NCBI RefSeq assembly: GCF_011075055.1
Contig: NC_058154.1
Span: 1,550,001-1,614,000, forward strand
Direction: 5' to 3'
DNA from: Mangifera indica
Taxonomy: Eukaryota; Streptophyta; Magnoliopsida; Sapindales; Anacardiaceae
Length of the DNA stretch: 64,000 bases
Shown: one piece after another, positions 13,610 to 25,544 of the stretch
How positions within the stretch are numbered: the first letter of the stretch is position 1
Layout: the number at the start of each line of letters is the position of its first letter
Made by a program: the position numbers and the translations under genes
Notes under the pieces: generated by a model
Databases searched by the model: none
What the model saw: the letters and a program-made list of their open reading frames with translations, nothing else
Told to the model about the DNA's origin: nothing

Positions 13610-13935
13610 TATATATCAAAAACATAATTTATCATATCGTGTATCATATTGTATGATACACTTTTTAAAAATTAAAATAATAAATTAATAATAAAATATT
13701 ATAATTAAGACGTCATCATTTTGAAAAATATTACAAACATCTTTAACATTTTAAAATTTTTTATATACACCTCTAATATATTATAATTTTTTAAAAAAAA
13801 GTGTATCATTTCGTATAGATAATACGTATTGTATCATATGATACATTTACTGTATCGTATCAATTCAATATATCTTATAATAGTATCATTTTTCATCTAT
13901 ATCGTATCGTGTATCGTAAAATACTGATAATTATA
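13610..13935 (+). repeat. TATCGTATC-rich dispersed repeat
   Basis: Second copy of the family at 8815-9190, in the opposite orientation. It starts with TCATATCGTGTATCATATTG and ends with ATCGTATCGTGTATCGTAAA. It shares the middle AAAATATTACAAACATCTTT stretch. Confidence 0.6.
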
Positions 13936-15469
13936 ATTCAAACTATAATCAAAATTGAACCAAACCATATTTTTTTAGTTTGGTTTGGTTTGGTTTAAAA
14001 AAAAAATTTCAAACCATTTTTTTCAATTTAATTTGAAAAATCTGTCAAACCACACAAAACCCATTTGTGCACACCCCTGTTAAATGCATATTATTTTCCT
14101 TTTTCATTTTTTTATGAATTTTTAAATTACAAAAATATCTCTTATATTTTTAATTAGTTATCATTATGTTATAACTATATAAAACAAAAACAGTTTTTTG
14201 TCATCCAAATGTCTAACCTCTTCTAATAATTTTTTATGATTATTGAATTTTGATTATATATTATGTTATATTAAATTTATTAATTAATTAGATATTTTAT
14301 ATTTAAATTATTAATTAAAAGATCTATAAAAAATACTAAAATTATTATTAATGTTACCATATTTTTTTAAATGTATTATTAATAATGTGTCATGTTAAAC
14401 TTACATATACGTATTTTGTATCTTTTCCGTATATAAATTTTATCAACAGTTTTTTACAAACATATCTTTCATCATTTATCAAGTTATACGTATATAATTT
14501 TCTTACCTTTTTTTCTTTTTTCTCCCGTATTTATTAGCTAGGTACATGCTTGCTCGTACAGAGAAATTGGCACCGGCAGTTTTATTATTTACTCCTTGGG
14601 GACCAAGTAACTGGTGCCGTATCTAAATCCTTTAATTGAATATATTAAATTGTTCACTGCTGGAAGTAAAAGTCAAAGTCATAAATTCAATATTTTGAAA
14701 TTGATCCATTAACATAAGCCTTACATGAGTTATCTACCAATCCAAAGTCTTAACTTCTACTATCACGGAAGGGGAATGTTGACTTGCATTTGGACATGGC
14801 AATAGAAGTTAAATACCTTAATTTCCGCTTACGTTAAAGTAACTTTTCCTTGTCCTAGATACGGGGATGATAGGAAATCTCCATCTCTTTCGTGTAGAAA
14901 AAATTTCTGTCTCTTTCTTTTTTAAGAAATATCTCACACTTAACTTTTTCATTTTCATTAAAAAAAGTAATAAAATACTTATTATTTGTTAAAATATATT
15001 TATAATAATTTAAAATTTTTATATGTAATTTACTATGTAATTGTTTAGAAAATATTTGGAAGACGAGATGAATCGAGGAAAGGATAGATTAGAGATATAT
15101 TTATCTTCATTCTCATCTTGTTCTCGATTGTGAAAATTTTAGTCATCTTTATCTGTGTTCAAATCTTTATAGGAGAATTTTCTCTTCGTTCAAGGAGAAG
15201 TAGGCCAAAAACTAAATTTTGTAGACTAAATTATCATATCTACTTATGGTAATTGTATAGGTTATTTGATACTAAAAGGCCATGTTCTGGTGAATTGACA
15301 CCAAAAGTGATCGGAACACAAGGCAGCCGATTTAATTTCTTCATCCCTGACATGGGATTCTGGCAATGAAGTAGTCGGAAAAAACATAAATTGTTCTTCC
15401 CACACGGTGATACAAAGTAGACTAACTTACTGAGCAATGACTGAGTGAAAAAGTCCAAAAATGTTATAT

Positions 15470-16030
15470 TCTAATTCCTACCTAAAGTTTAGTGTATCTT
15501 CAAACTTTTATCGGTTAAATTTTAAAAATATAAATATCCATCGTTTGTTAAATTTTGTTATTATTGTTAAGGGTAAAAATGTCATTTAATAATTTTATTA
15601 AAAGAAATAAAAAATGTCTTCTATTCCCACTATAGTTTAGAATACTAAAATTTTCCCCTCAACTTAGTTTTAAAAAGTTACTTTTTCACCCCCCATATCT
15701 AAGGTTTCTATATTTTAAGGTTAACACTTTCTCCTCAAAAATTAAAAATATTGCACTTATACTCTCAAAAAATACATTCTCTCTTTCTGGGGATTATTCT
15801 TTTCGACAACTTTTTTTACGACAATTTACTCTAACATATTATCAACCTCACCACTGACACTTTCTCTCCCTCCCCAATAGTTTTTCGGTGTAAAAACTAC
15901 CTAAAATCTTATCAAAAGGATTGGATTTGTCATACAAATTTGTGTAATCAAACGAGTAGATATTTGACATTTCAAAACTGAAGCATGCGGGAATTTGTGG
16001 ATGCACTGAACCTTGCGTGGAACTAAGTCT
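15470..16030. mobile_element. Long-TIR element, left half
   Basis: Starts with AGTTTAGTGTATCTTCAAAC and continues with TTATTGTTAAGGGTAAAAATG, the left-end pattern of the 25545-26425 element. An interior with CTCTCCCTCCCCAATAG follows. The right terminal repeat is not clearly present, so the copy seems truncated or strongly diverged. Confidence 0.45.
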
Positions 16031-17277
16031 TTTTGACCTTTTCTAAATTCTAATTACGGTTTATGACCGCAGATTAGATTGCCATGCATGCAACTTTGCC
16101 CGTAAAACTGAATGAAGATGAAGTTCAACTATACTTGAACCATTTGAATTGCTTGATTGATGACAAGTCACGCCAAAGTCTTTTGTTTTGATTTAAAATG
16201 TCAATCACCAAATTTGAGTCCAGAGAGATTTGATTTGATATCTGATCTGATTTTTTTTGTTTTCTTTTTTTCATATTCAATAGATGTGGAGTACTAAGCA
16301 ATTGCATTTGTGTATGTTTTGAATACAAAATATATAATCAATCACGTAATTTGCTATCAAAGCTCAATAATACATTTATTCATAAGATAATTACACGTAA
16401 AGATAGAGGTGTTAAATGGATCAAGCTGGCCTACAATTGGGCATGGACATGACTTTGTCGGTTTTCCCCCTTTAGGTTAAATATGAAAAACCTGATACTA
16501 TGTCAAGTCTGAAAGTTGAGAAAATTATGTCTCAAACTATAAGAAAAGGTCTACAAGTTATTGGTACTGTAGTGACTAATTTTTTTTTATGCGGTTTATT
16601 ACTATAATAGACCAAAATAATTAAAAAAATAATTTTATATAAATAAAAAAATTGGGAAATTGAAAATTTTAGCACTATTTTATTCCGTGTATACAAAATT
16701 GCCACCTATCCTAAATCTTTAACAAATATACCAAAACAGTAACCATCTTCTCCAAAATATTCCTCTTTAGTCTTTCATGCATAAATTCTCTCTCTTCTTC
16801 TCTGTAACTTTTTTTTCTCTTCTTCCTTTTTTTCCAAAATGATAAAAGAATCACTCTCACTTCTTTCTCATCTTCAAAAACAAAAGCAGGAAGGAAAAAA
16901 CTGAATTCTTCAGATTAAGAACTCTGCCAAGTGAGGGTATAAAAAAAAAAGAACAAACCATAAAAAAACTCAATCATTTTCACTTTATACTCTAGAAGAG
17001 ATAACCATCGAAAAAGATTAATTAGTAGGATTTTACTAAAAAAAAATATTAATATTTAAGGATTAAAACTAAAAAAAAAAAATTTATGTTTAACTGAAAA
17101 AGAAAAACGTTAACTGGGTTTTGGCGTTACGCCAACCCATAATGTTAAAGTAGGCGCACGCCAACCCATAAATATTAAAGCAGACCATCATTTCAATCAA
17201 GTTGTGCATTTTTCATTGCACACAGTTTATTATATTATAATATAATATATTTTATATATAATTATATAATATTAATA

Positions 17278-17309
<32 letters not shown>

Positions 17310-17320
17310 TATATGGCGCC

Positions 17321-17345
17321 ATGGGTTGGCGTTACGCCAACCCAT
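17321..17345. repeat. Perfect hairpin module of the 16.7-19.0 kb element
   Basis: ATGGGTTGGCG, a TTA spacer, then CGCCAACCCAT: 11-base arms that pair perfectly, with a 3-base loop. It is embedded in TA-repeat DNA and is the clearest member of the hairpin set. Confidence 0.8.
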
Positions 17346-18397
17346 GGCCCCCAGACTCCTTTGCATATATTTTATAAAATATAAAATTATATTATAATAT
17401 TATATATATATTAATATTATATTATATATAATATATAATTATATATATTTTGTTATATATAATATAATATATTATATTATATTATATAATAATATAATAT
17501 ATAATAATATATTATAATATATAATATAATTATATATTATAATATAAAATAATATATATTATTATAAACATTGACAGAAATAGTTGGCTTGTTAGCGTTA
17601 ATTTAGGTGGGTCCATATTTTATAAATTAAAACTATTGGTGTAAGAAAGTTGGCTTTATTATAATTTAGGGTGGACCCACCTTTTATAAAACTTAAAGCT
17701 TAGAGTAGGTAAGGGTTGGCCGAAACGTCAACCCTTATAATAATATATATAATATTATATATAATTATATAATATAATATAATATAATTATATATTATAA
17801 TATAATATAATATAATATATAATATATATTATATTATTATTATATATTTGAATTAAATTAATTAAAAAATATATATTATTAAAATATAATATATATATAT
17901 ATTATTCAAATTAATCCAATCAAATCAAATTAATTTAAATTTGAATTAAATTAAAATTTAATTTAAAAAATTAAAAAGGGTGAGTGTTCATATTTTTTAA
18001 ACAAAAAAATTTAATTTAAAAAAAAAAGAGGGTCAACGCCAACCCTCTTTTTTTATATTATTATAATATATATATAAATATATTATAATATAATATTAAT
18101 ATTATATTATATATTATAATATTATATTTTAATATATAATTATAATATTTTAATTATATATATATATTATATAATATATAATTATATATATATTAATAAT
18201 ATAATATATAATATTTATATAATAACCAAGGGTTGGCGTATATATTATATTATATATAATATTATAATATAAAATATTAGAAAATATTATAATATAATAT
18301 ATATAATATTATATTATTTAATAATATATATTATAATATTAATATAATATAATATAATATTATATTATAATATAATATAATATATTATATTATATTA

Positions 18398-18533
18398 AAA
18401 CAGGCAAAGAACGCCAACCCTTTGCCTGTTTTAATTCTTTTTGAGGGTTGGCGTCACCAACCCTTGGGGTTAACGCCAACTTTCAAAAATTAAAAAGGGT
18501 TGGCGTGTGGCCAACCTATGCCAGCCCTTTTTT
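18398..18533. repeat. Cluster of hairpin modules
   Basis: AAAACAGGCAAAG pairs with CTTTGCCTGTTTT around the loop AACGCCAACC (18398-18433). GGGTTGG pairs with CCAACCC around CGTCA from 18445. GGTTGGC then pairs with GCCAACC around GTGT near 18498-18515. In the first hairpin the GCCAACC word sits in the loop rather than in an arm. Confidence 0.75.
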
Positions 18534-18954
18534 TTTTTTTCAGTTTTTTTAATTAAATACCTATCTTATTTGTTAAAGCGGAAATTTAAAATTTAAAGAA
18601 CAAAATTTCATAGGTCTGTCCATCAGTTTTTTTTCCAGATTTTTTTCTGCCAATCTTTTTAATTTTTTTTCAGTAAAGAATTCTTAATCTAAAATCTATT
18701 TCTTTTTTCAGTTTTTTTCTTTTGTTTTGGAAACATTTATTCTATTTTCTACATGATTCCTTTATCACTTTGAAAGAAGAGAAAAAAGAGAGAAAAAAGT
18801 TGCAAAGAAGAAGAGAGAGAATTTATACATGAAAATTGAAGAGGGGTATTTTGGGAAAGATAATTATTGTTGTGGTATATTTGTGAAAGCTTTAGGATAT
18901 ATGACATTTTTGTATACACAGAATAAAATAGTGGTAAAAATTTCAATATCCCAA

Positions 18955-19734
18955 AAAAATTTTTAGGCCAATCAGCAATCCAAAAGTGATTGTCCTAGCG
19001 CAACTTTGAAATTTTGCCAAGTCAACCCCTCACAAAACCCATCAAGTCATAGGTCTTGACCCGATCCAATCTACTACCACCTTTACGCAGGGATAACAAA
19101 GTAAAATTCTTTTTACTATTCAAAATATCGAATTGAAATTTTCCACTCTTTATCGAATGTATCAAAATTTTAAATTTATCAAGAGAAACTCAATAATATC
19201 ATTGCATTTCGAAATGGTTTTGGATTTGCTTGGACTGGCCCATGATTTTCTGGGCCTTGCTTAATTCATTGCAATTTCAGTTCGATCAACTAGCTCTCAT
19301 AATAAAGTTCAGTCCTTCGATTTTACTTCTTCTCTACTTTTGACTTGATGGTGTTTCTTTGGAAAATTTTCTACTCTGTTTGTTTGCTGAGAAATTAACG
19401 GAAAAGATAAGGGGAAAAAAAAAAGAGTGGTCCTTTTTGTTCGTCAAAAAAAGAATTCATTATTTTCTGTGTTCGGTTTGGGAAAAAATAAAATTTGAAA
19501 CTATTTTCCGCTCAAGGTTTGGTAAAAACAATGTTTACACCCATTCAATTTCTAAACAATAAATTTTCATCCAAAATTTATAACTCATTTTAGAAAAAAC
19601 TAACAGTTGAAAGACATTCATCATCCTTCATCCCAACTTTTTGAAAATATTAAAAAATGAAAAAAAAAAGTTAACGAAAATCATTGGGACGCATAAAAAA
19701 AAGTGTGATCTAGTTAGAATCACACTTTTAAGTA
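18955..19734. other. Intergenic DNA, no gene seen
   Basis: A+T-rich with several poly-A runs. The short open frame at 19359-19562 is low-complexity and carries no recognisable motif. Confidence 0.45.
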
Positions 19735-19900
19735 ATGTTACGTGAATATATTTTTCGTGTATAATTTAGATATATAGATGATGTGTCATCGTATGATTGG
19801 ATGTTACTTTATTTTCAATTCAAATTTATTTAATCATATGATGACATATTATCTATATACCCAAATTATGTACTAAAAATTTATACGCATAATTTTTTAC
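19735..19900. repeat. Foldback MITE-like element
   Basis: The left arm (TATAATTTAGATATATAGAT, then GATGTGTCATCGTATGATTG) pairs with the right arm (TAATCATATGATGACATATT, then ATCTATATACCCAAATTATG) around a TTATTTTCAATTCAAATTTA spacer. Ends are approximate. Confidence 0.7.
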
Positions 19901-20039
19901 ACATGTTTCTAGGTTTGATTTTAGTGAAATTACACCTCTCTTGGTGCAATCAATTTTGTTGAAATTCTGGCAATTACAATTTTCAAATCCCACTTTAATT
20001 GTGATTTCAACTATTAAATTATATATATATTTTTTTTTT

Positions 20040-20215
20040 ACCCCAAGGGTTAGTAAAATTGATAGAGTATTTGAATTTTCAAAGTGAAAACTTGGTTTAA
20101 ACCCTTATCACGCTTATGAAACCTTGACTTATCTGATATAGTGATTGTGAGTGCACTCATTATTTTCTAAGTTTACATGTTCAATACATATGGGTGAGAA
20201 CCCCAATTATAAAAA
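20040..20215. repeat. Possible worn tRNA-derived SINE
   Basis: Begins ACCCCAAGGGTTAGTAAAAT, close to the first bases of the intact SINE at 29687-29894 read on its own strand. A TTGGTTTAAACCC stretch follows where a B box would be expected, and the segment ends in an A-rich tail. It lacks a proper A box, so the assignment is weak. Confidence 0.25.
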
Positions 20216-20262
20216 AAAATTATGCATTTTTTAGATGTTACTAACTGGATCTAACAAGATTA

Positions 20263-20265
<3 letters not shown>

Positions 20266-20316
<51 letters not shown>
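20266..20316. repeat. (TA)n microsatellite
   Basis: About 25 uninterrupted TA units. Confidence 0.95.
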
Positions 20317-20323
<7 letters not shown>

Positions 20324-20689
20324 CATATTTTAGATGCTACTAATTGGATCTAACAAAATTGCACCTTAGTTGTAATTTCAATCGTTAAATTATACATTTA
20401 TTAGGTGCGATTGGTTGGATTTAACAAAATCGTATCTTGGTTGGTGCAATTTCACTTGTTGGATTGGGTAGATTGTTGACAACCTAGGTTAATGGCGATA
20501 CAATAATTTTGCAAATGTTAAATAGTTAGGATAATATAATCATTTACCTTCCTCACATTGAGTAACGAAATTTGCATGGATTTTAGACATTAACAAAACT
20601 CAGATATTAGACTCTTACTTTTGTGGCTTCTTTGTTCGTTTGCTTCCCTTAACCCAACCTCACCCTCTTCTCTAAGCCCATCACAAAAT

Positions 20690-20985
20690 ATGATAGTCAA
20701 ATCACGTAATATATCATATATTAAAAATCTAATTTTTTATATCTTATATCAAATATCATATAGTAATTGTTAAGTTATCATTTTAAAAAATATTACAAAC
20801 GCTCTTAAAATTTTAAAATTTCTCATATATATCATTATTTTCTCTAAAGAAAAGTGTATTGATCTGTATTAATAAAATTTATCGTATTTTATGTTATGTT
20901 CATTGTTTTGTATTAATTTGATACACTTTATGATACGTATCATTTTTCTCTTATATCGTATCAAATTGTAAGATACCGATTACTA
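20690..20985 (+). repeat. TATCGTATC-rich dispersed repeat
   Basis: Third copy. It shares AAAAATATTACAAACGCTCT and TTATATCGTATCAAATTGTA with the copy at 13610-13935 and is more diverged. Confidence 0.55.
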
Positions 20986-21624
20986 TACCACAAAACACTA
21001 ACATATCCTCAACTGTTATTACTGTGCCCTTCTCCCTTCTCACAAGTAATGTTTAGTCTCTCAATCACTTGATTTTAATTTCAGTTCTGATTCTATTTTA
21101 CCTGTTGTAGTAATTGTCATTTGTGCTTAAGCTAAAAGGTTAAGTCTTTCATGTGGATTTTTTTTTTTTTTTTTAAATTTAGGGTGGTGTGGTAAAACCC
21201 TAGGGCTCTTCACTTCAATTTTGTATACTGGATTTGCATGGATGTGTTGATGTAATTATTTTTGTGTTTTTGCAAGTGGGTTAACTTTGGTTTCATTCAG
21301 CTCCTTTCTAGAAGATTGCCCATATTGAGATCGAATCACTCATATTGAATAGGACAAATTACAGGTCTAATAAGTTAAAAGTTTAATCTTGATATATTGC
21401 TAAAAAAAACTTGAACTCATAAACTTTTATGCGTAAACTCTGCTTTTTTATCATTCAAACTATTCTTTAAAGGTTAATACCCAATGGTTCGTTGTTTATC
21501 ATTTATATTATATTTTTATTTCATCGACCTAATAGTAACACCGTATACATAATCTATTTTTTTTTTTTTTCTAATTGAACCACGTATAAAAATGATTTGT
21601 CTTTTGTCATAACGTGTCCTTTTG
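20986..21624. other. Intergenic DNA, no gene seen
   Basis: Mixed A+T-rich sequence with a poly-T run near 21160. No reading frame or RNA gene is supported. Confidence 0.45.
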
Positions 21625-21795
21625 TATACTATTAGTAATAAAACTATATACATAATTTTGTACACAACTAATGATATATCACCATATGATCGAATATTAT
21701 TTTATTTCTAATTTTAAACTATCAAATCACATGATGACACGTTATTGATTATGTATAAAGTTATATTATTTATACACATAATATTACTCAGACTA
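21625..21795. repeat. Foldback MITE-like element
   Basis: The left arm holds ATACATAATTTTGTACACAA and ATATATCACCATATGATCG. The right arm holds AAATCACATGATGACACGTT and ATTATTTATACACATAATAT. The copy ends ...ATAATATTACTC, as does the copy at 2575. Confidence 0.65.
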
Positions 21796-21929
21796 CTAGA
21801 CCTAGGTCTCCTTGATTCAGTGTATATGTCATAGGTGCATATTTACAATATTGAAAATCATCACAAGATTTTTTAAATATTTGCAACATTAAAATAATTT
21901 CATATTGGAAACTGTATATATGTATTATC

Positions 21930-22100
21930 AATAAAATTATACGTACTCATTTTAGGTATACAAATATATATGCACTTAATGTGTCATCATATGATTGAGT
22001 AACTTTGAATTAAGAATAAAATAACAACCAATCATGTGATGACACATATAAGTGTGTATATATTTATATACCTAAAATAGATACCTATAGTATTGCTCAT
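21930..22100. repeat. Foldback MITE-like element, best-preserved copy
   Basis: The left arm TTTAGGTATACAAATATATA, then GTGTCATCATATGATTG, pairs almost perfectly with the right arm CAATCATGTGATGACACATA, then TATATTTATATACCTAAA. The spacer is AACTTTGAATTAAGAATAAA. The arms exceed 45 bases, making this the reference copy for the family. Confidence 0.75.
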
Positions 22101-22246
22101 ATGTTATTATTATACAGAATTTCTCATATCAACAAAATCTCTCATAAAATTTATTTTCATAATCCATCCTCAGAAGATTGAACCACCAAATCAACGCCTC
22201 CTTTATCTTATTTTTCCAGTACATATTATTCTTTAATGTTCCCTGT

Positions 22247-23984
22247 CTAAAAGGAAGCAGGGGAAATAGCAGGAGCATAAGCAGGGCCGGCTCTGAGTGC
22301 AGCTTTGGATGGGTAAGATGAAACGGGGCCAGGAGTAGCTTCGCCGGAGCTTAAAACTTGAAACATTATTCTGTGGGGGTTCCGGCGGTGCTGCTTGCAA
22401 ACATCCGGCAAGAAAGATCCTGCATCATCATCATCAAACAATTAATCACGTTTATTATTTAATTGATAAAATGCTATAATGAGAGTAACTTAATAAGCTG
22501 CACTGTCAAGTTTGGAAGACAGAAGCCAATTCTTTGATTCAAGGACAAGTAAAAATGTCCGATCCGAGGCAAGGAATATATAAAAGGCCTTTACGTGTAA
22601 AAGAGAAAGTTGAAGGACAGACTTCCATCATAAGAGAAAGTAAGTAATACCAATGGTGCACAATCTTCTCGCTTGAGTTGGATTCCATTCAATGGGCTAG
22701 GATCAGGCTAAAGCTCTAAATAGATGAGCTTGAGCATTGTAGGCTCGAGTTTCAAAGTGAAAGTGAGGACTCGAGTTCAGCTAAAAATTATAATTAAATG
22801 TCTTAACTTTTATATTTATCAATTACCTCTATATCATCATATGGTAAGATTTTAAGAATGTAAATGTAAAATTTTAAATTTAAATAATATTGTGTGAATA
22901 TCAAATTCGACATCAATGATGATGTATCACTATTTGATTGAGTGATTTTAAATTAAAGATAAAATAATATTTAATCACATGATGGTAAATCATCATTGAC
23001 ACTCACATATATATGACTCTTTAAAATTCTTAGGTTTTATATTATACCCAAGTCAAGTTGTGAGCTCATAGATTCAAGCAATAGCAAGTTTGGCTTCTGT
23101 ACAATACTCAAGCCACTAGAACTCGACTTGATTATTGTCTAGCGAAATATAGCTTGACATGAGCCAAGCCACAAGTACCATGTAAGCAGGTCGATTCTGA
23201 CCGAGCTGCAAATAGTCAGCTTGGCTCGTTTGCAGCCCTAAATACCATATTTAGATCTATTTTTCCCCTCAAATTCATGTTGAATATAAAAAGAATATTT
23301 TCCCATTTGGTTGACTGTCAGTTTCTCACCAGCCAAGCAACCAAGACTTTTCTTAAGACTCACCGCCCATCATCAATATGGATGTCAAAAAACAGTATAA
23401 TTTTCAACACATTTTTATATGTTTCCCGATTAAGTTAAATGAAAATATTAATTAATACCTTAATGATGATTAAAAAAAGAAAATTATGATTAAGAATACC
23501 TTCGCCGGCAGCCAAATTGAAGTAAAGATCAACAATGTTGGGGCACTTTTGGTAACAATCGGGAGAGCAAATTTTGGCAGTGAATTGTGTGTCAAGCAGA
23601 GCGTCTGAAGAAATCCCAACGGAGTTTCTATCGACGCCGCAAGCTCGCACACATGCATCAGTCTCAATATAATCCGCCATATTCGCCACAACAACCTCCG
23701 ATGTCTTGCACTGATACTCCACATTTCCTTGATTTTCACACTCGGTCTCCAGTAAACATCTCTTTCCTGAAGATGATATAGAAAATGCACAAACGTTGTT
23801 TGGCAAATTCTCACAAACAATCTCACCTGTAAAACAACAATAATATTAACAATAAAGGGAAAAAAAATTTACCCTAAAAGCCAAAACAAAATGATCCATG
23901 TATGTAATTAATACCCAGAGCTGAATGGAGAAAGAGGGAGGAGATGAAGAGAAGAAATGTCAACTTGGTTGAAGGAGAAGCCAT
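22247..23984 (-). CDS. PAR1-family secreted cysteine-rich protein
   Basis: Member of the plant PAR1 (photoassimilate-responsive) family, whose biochemical function is unknown. The first described members are induced by sugar and during virus infection. Three exons on the minus strand join in frame: 23984-23915, 23826-23500 and 22419-22247, giving 189 residues. Residues 1-24 ([20 protein letters not shown]...) form a signal peptide. The mature part carries eleven cysteines spaced as in the family ([41 protein letters not shown]) and a conserved [12 protein letters not shown] stretch. It ends in a proline/alanine/serine-rich tail ([12 protein letters not shown]). Intron 2 (1080 bases) has been enlarged by a CTCGAG-rich repeat with a foldback element inside it. 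The gene looks intact. Secretion is inferred from the signal peptide. Confidence 0.9.
22685..23245. repeat. CTCGAG-rich repeat inside PAR1 intron 2
   Basis: Starts near GCTTGAGTTGGATTCC and ends with GCTTGGCTCGTTTGCAGCCC. The complement of that end (GGGCTGCAAACGAGCCAAGC) is a common terminus of short plant elements. A foldback element (22880-23015) interrupts it. Confidence 0.55.
22880..23015. repeat. Foldback element nested in the intronic repeat
   Basis: GATGATGTATCACTATTTGATTG pairs with AATCACATGATGGTAAATCATC around TTTTAAATTAAAGATAAAAT. It lies inside the CTCGAG-rich repeat and so was inserted after it. Confidence 0.6.
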
Positions 23985-24093
23985 GGATGCAATTTGTTGA
24001 TGTTTCTGGAGTTTGATATGCTGAGAAAAATGAACGGGTTAAAGGGTTGAGAGAGATGATTTCGATGAATCAAAAAACGTAGCCTTGGTTCCA

Positions 24094-24101
24094 TATATAT
24101 A
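24094..24101 (-). promoter_or_regulatory. Probable TATA box of the PAR1 gene
   Basis: A TATATATA run on the minus strand lies about 110 bases before the PAR1 start codon. TA runs are common here, so the assignment is moderate. Confidence 0.4.
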
Positions 24102-24929
24102 TTGAGTGGAGCGGCTTGAACAATTCCTCCGTTGCTTCTTGGCTTTCACGTAAACATTACGCGTTTGGTGGCTTACTAGAGTTCTACTTTTGAAAGAAAT
24201 TGTTTCTTTTGGTTAGAAAATTCTTCGAACATTAATTATTATTTTAGTTTAACAAAATTACAATTTACTAACCTGAATAAATAATATTAGTGTAGCGGTT
24301 AAGGTTTATTAGACTTTTGATGAAATTTAATAACCTATTTTGTATTAATTAGGTTTTCATTCTGAAACTAATTCAATATAATTTTATTTATTAAAAATTG
24401 TTATTTACGAGAGATTTTATGAGTGAAAGACCAGTCACTCAAATATAAGTAATTTTGAGAGTTTTACGGATTCAGATCGTATGAAATTTTAGACATTCTT
24501 ATAACCCTAAAATTTTTAGTTCAATATATTATACTTTATGTATAGATTCTGGAATTAGGGTTAATTGATTTTGATTAATTCATGGGTGCTAAACCTTACA
24601 ATTGTATTATATCGATATTACTATTTATCATATTGGTAATATTATTTATTTTATTAATAATTGTTTGATAATATTTCTAATCATTTCAAATAAACTTAAA
24701 TTAAATCTTAAACTAATCATAGCTTGGACTTAGCTCAACTCTTAAATAGTCAAGTTCATGTTTAAAACAAGTAACATGTTCTTTACCTTGACTCTTGATA
24801 AAGACATGTTTGGTCGGTCTGCACGTCTAAGCTTTTAACAATTGGAGAAATTTCTCCTCTCCGCAATTCTTGCTTAGATTACTCGGCTTAGGCTCCAATA
24901 TAACTATTACAACCATTCATAAATAAAAA

Positions 24930-25170
24930 AGGCCGAAGGGCTATTTCTCACCCAAGTTTAATTGCATTCTCAAAGTCATATCCGTCAAGTTTAAAAAAAC
25001 CAAAATCCCACCTATGACATAATTGTTGTTATAATTTTTTGTTAGAGACAGACGTAAAATTATTATTTTATTAATAATATTGAAAAATATAAAATTCATT
25101 AAATTTTTTTCCCTAAGTTTTAAAAACTAAAAATTTTACTTCTGTCTAAAGTTTTATAACTTTAAAAATT
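24930..25170. mobile_element. Long-TIR element, one arm only
   Basis: Carries the family's terminal pattern: TTATTATTTTATTAATAATA, TTTTTTTCCCTAAGTTTTAA and AAAACTAAAAATTTTACTTC. No matching second arm is found nearby, so it is a truncated copy or a solo end. Confidence 0.4.
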
Positions 25171-25194
25171 CATATTTTCTCCTACAAATCATTT

Positions 25195-25290
25195 ATTATT
25201 ATGTAATTGATTGTATCATCAAATTACATGATGATATATTATCTGTATACTTATTTTATGTATTTAAAGTGAATACACATAATTTATTAT
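25195..25290. repeat. Partial foldback element
   Basis: ATTACATGATGATATATTAT and GTATACTTATTTTATGTATTTA match one arm of the foldback family. The left arm is short (ATTATGTAATTG). Confidence 0.45.
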
Positions 25291-25544
25291 ATATATTACG
25301 AAGAGGCTTAACATTTCAGCATCCACCACCTAACTAACGAGAATTTAAGTTGATCAGATCAAACGCAGCCTTCCTGTTATATTTCACATGGCAATCGAAA
25401 AGTTTCTAGAAACTTAAATTTCGGGTGTATTTGAGCAATTTGTTGCGGATAATAATCATTATAAATATCCTTGAGAATATTTATAATTATGCTATTGACT
25501 ACATTTAATTGATTTGTTCTTGGTATAAACAAGGCCAAAAAACT

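Larger units (their letters stand above)
12940..14085. repeat. Composite repeat region with TTTGGTTTGGTTT ends
   Basis: Holds TTTTTAGTTTGGTTTGGTTT and complementary AACCAAACCATATTT words, and ends in GTGCACACCCCTGTTA. That terminus is common to non-autonomous plant elements that start AGGGGTGTGCAC. A long TA tract (13320-13407) and a copy of the TATCGTATC-rich repeat (13610-13935) lie inside it, so it is probably a nested structure. Confidence 0.5.
16652..18954. mobile_element. 2.3 kb foldback/MULE-like element with internal GGGTTGGCG hairpins
   Basis: The ends are long inverted repeats. Left 16652-~16930 starts TTGGGAAATTGAAAATTTTA and right ~18690-18954, read on the minus strand, starts TTGGGATATTGAAATTTTTA. 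Both then share ACTATTTTATTC.GTGTATAC and ATAAATTCTCTCTCTTCTTC. Between them the DNA is largely A/T-only (TA, TATAATAT words). It is interrupted by G+C-rich hairpin modules built on GGGTTGGCG/CGCCAACCC: 17116-17138, 17153-17168, 17321-17345, 17711-17736, 18019-18053, 18229-18241 and 18398-18533. No transposase frame is seen. Long TIRs suggest a Mutator-like or foldback element. I do not recognise the hairpin array from any described element. No convincing target-site duplication was found. Confidence 0.65.

Noticed and set aside
23470..23826. 118-residue open frame overlapping PAR1 exon 2
   Set aside because: A different frame of a real exon; the PAR1 frame has the family cysteines and joins correctly at both ends.
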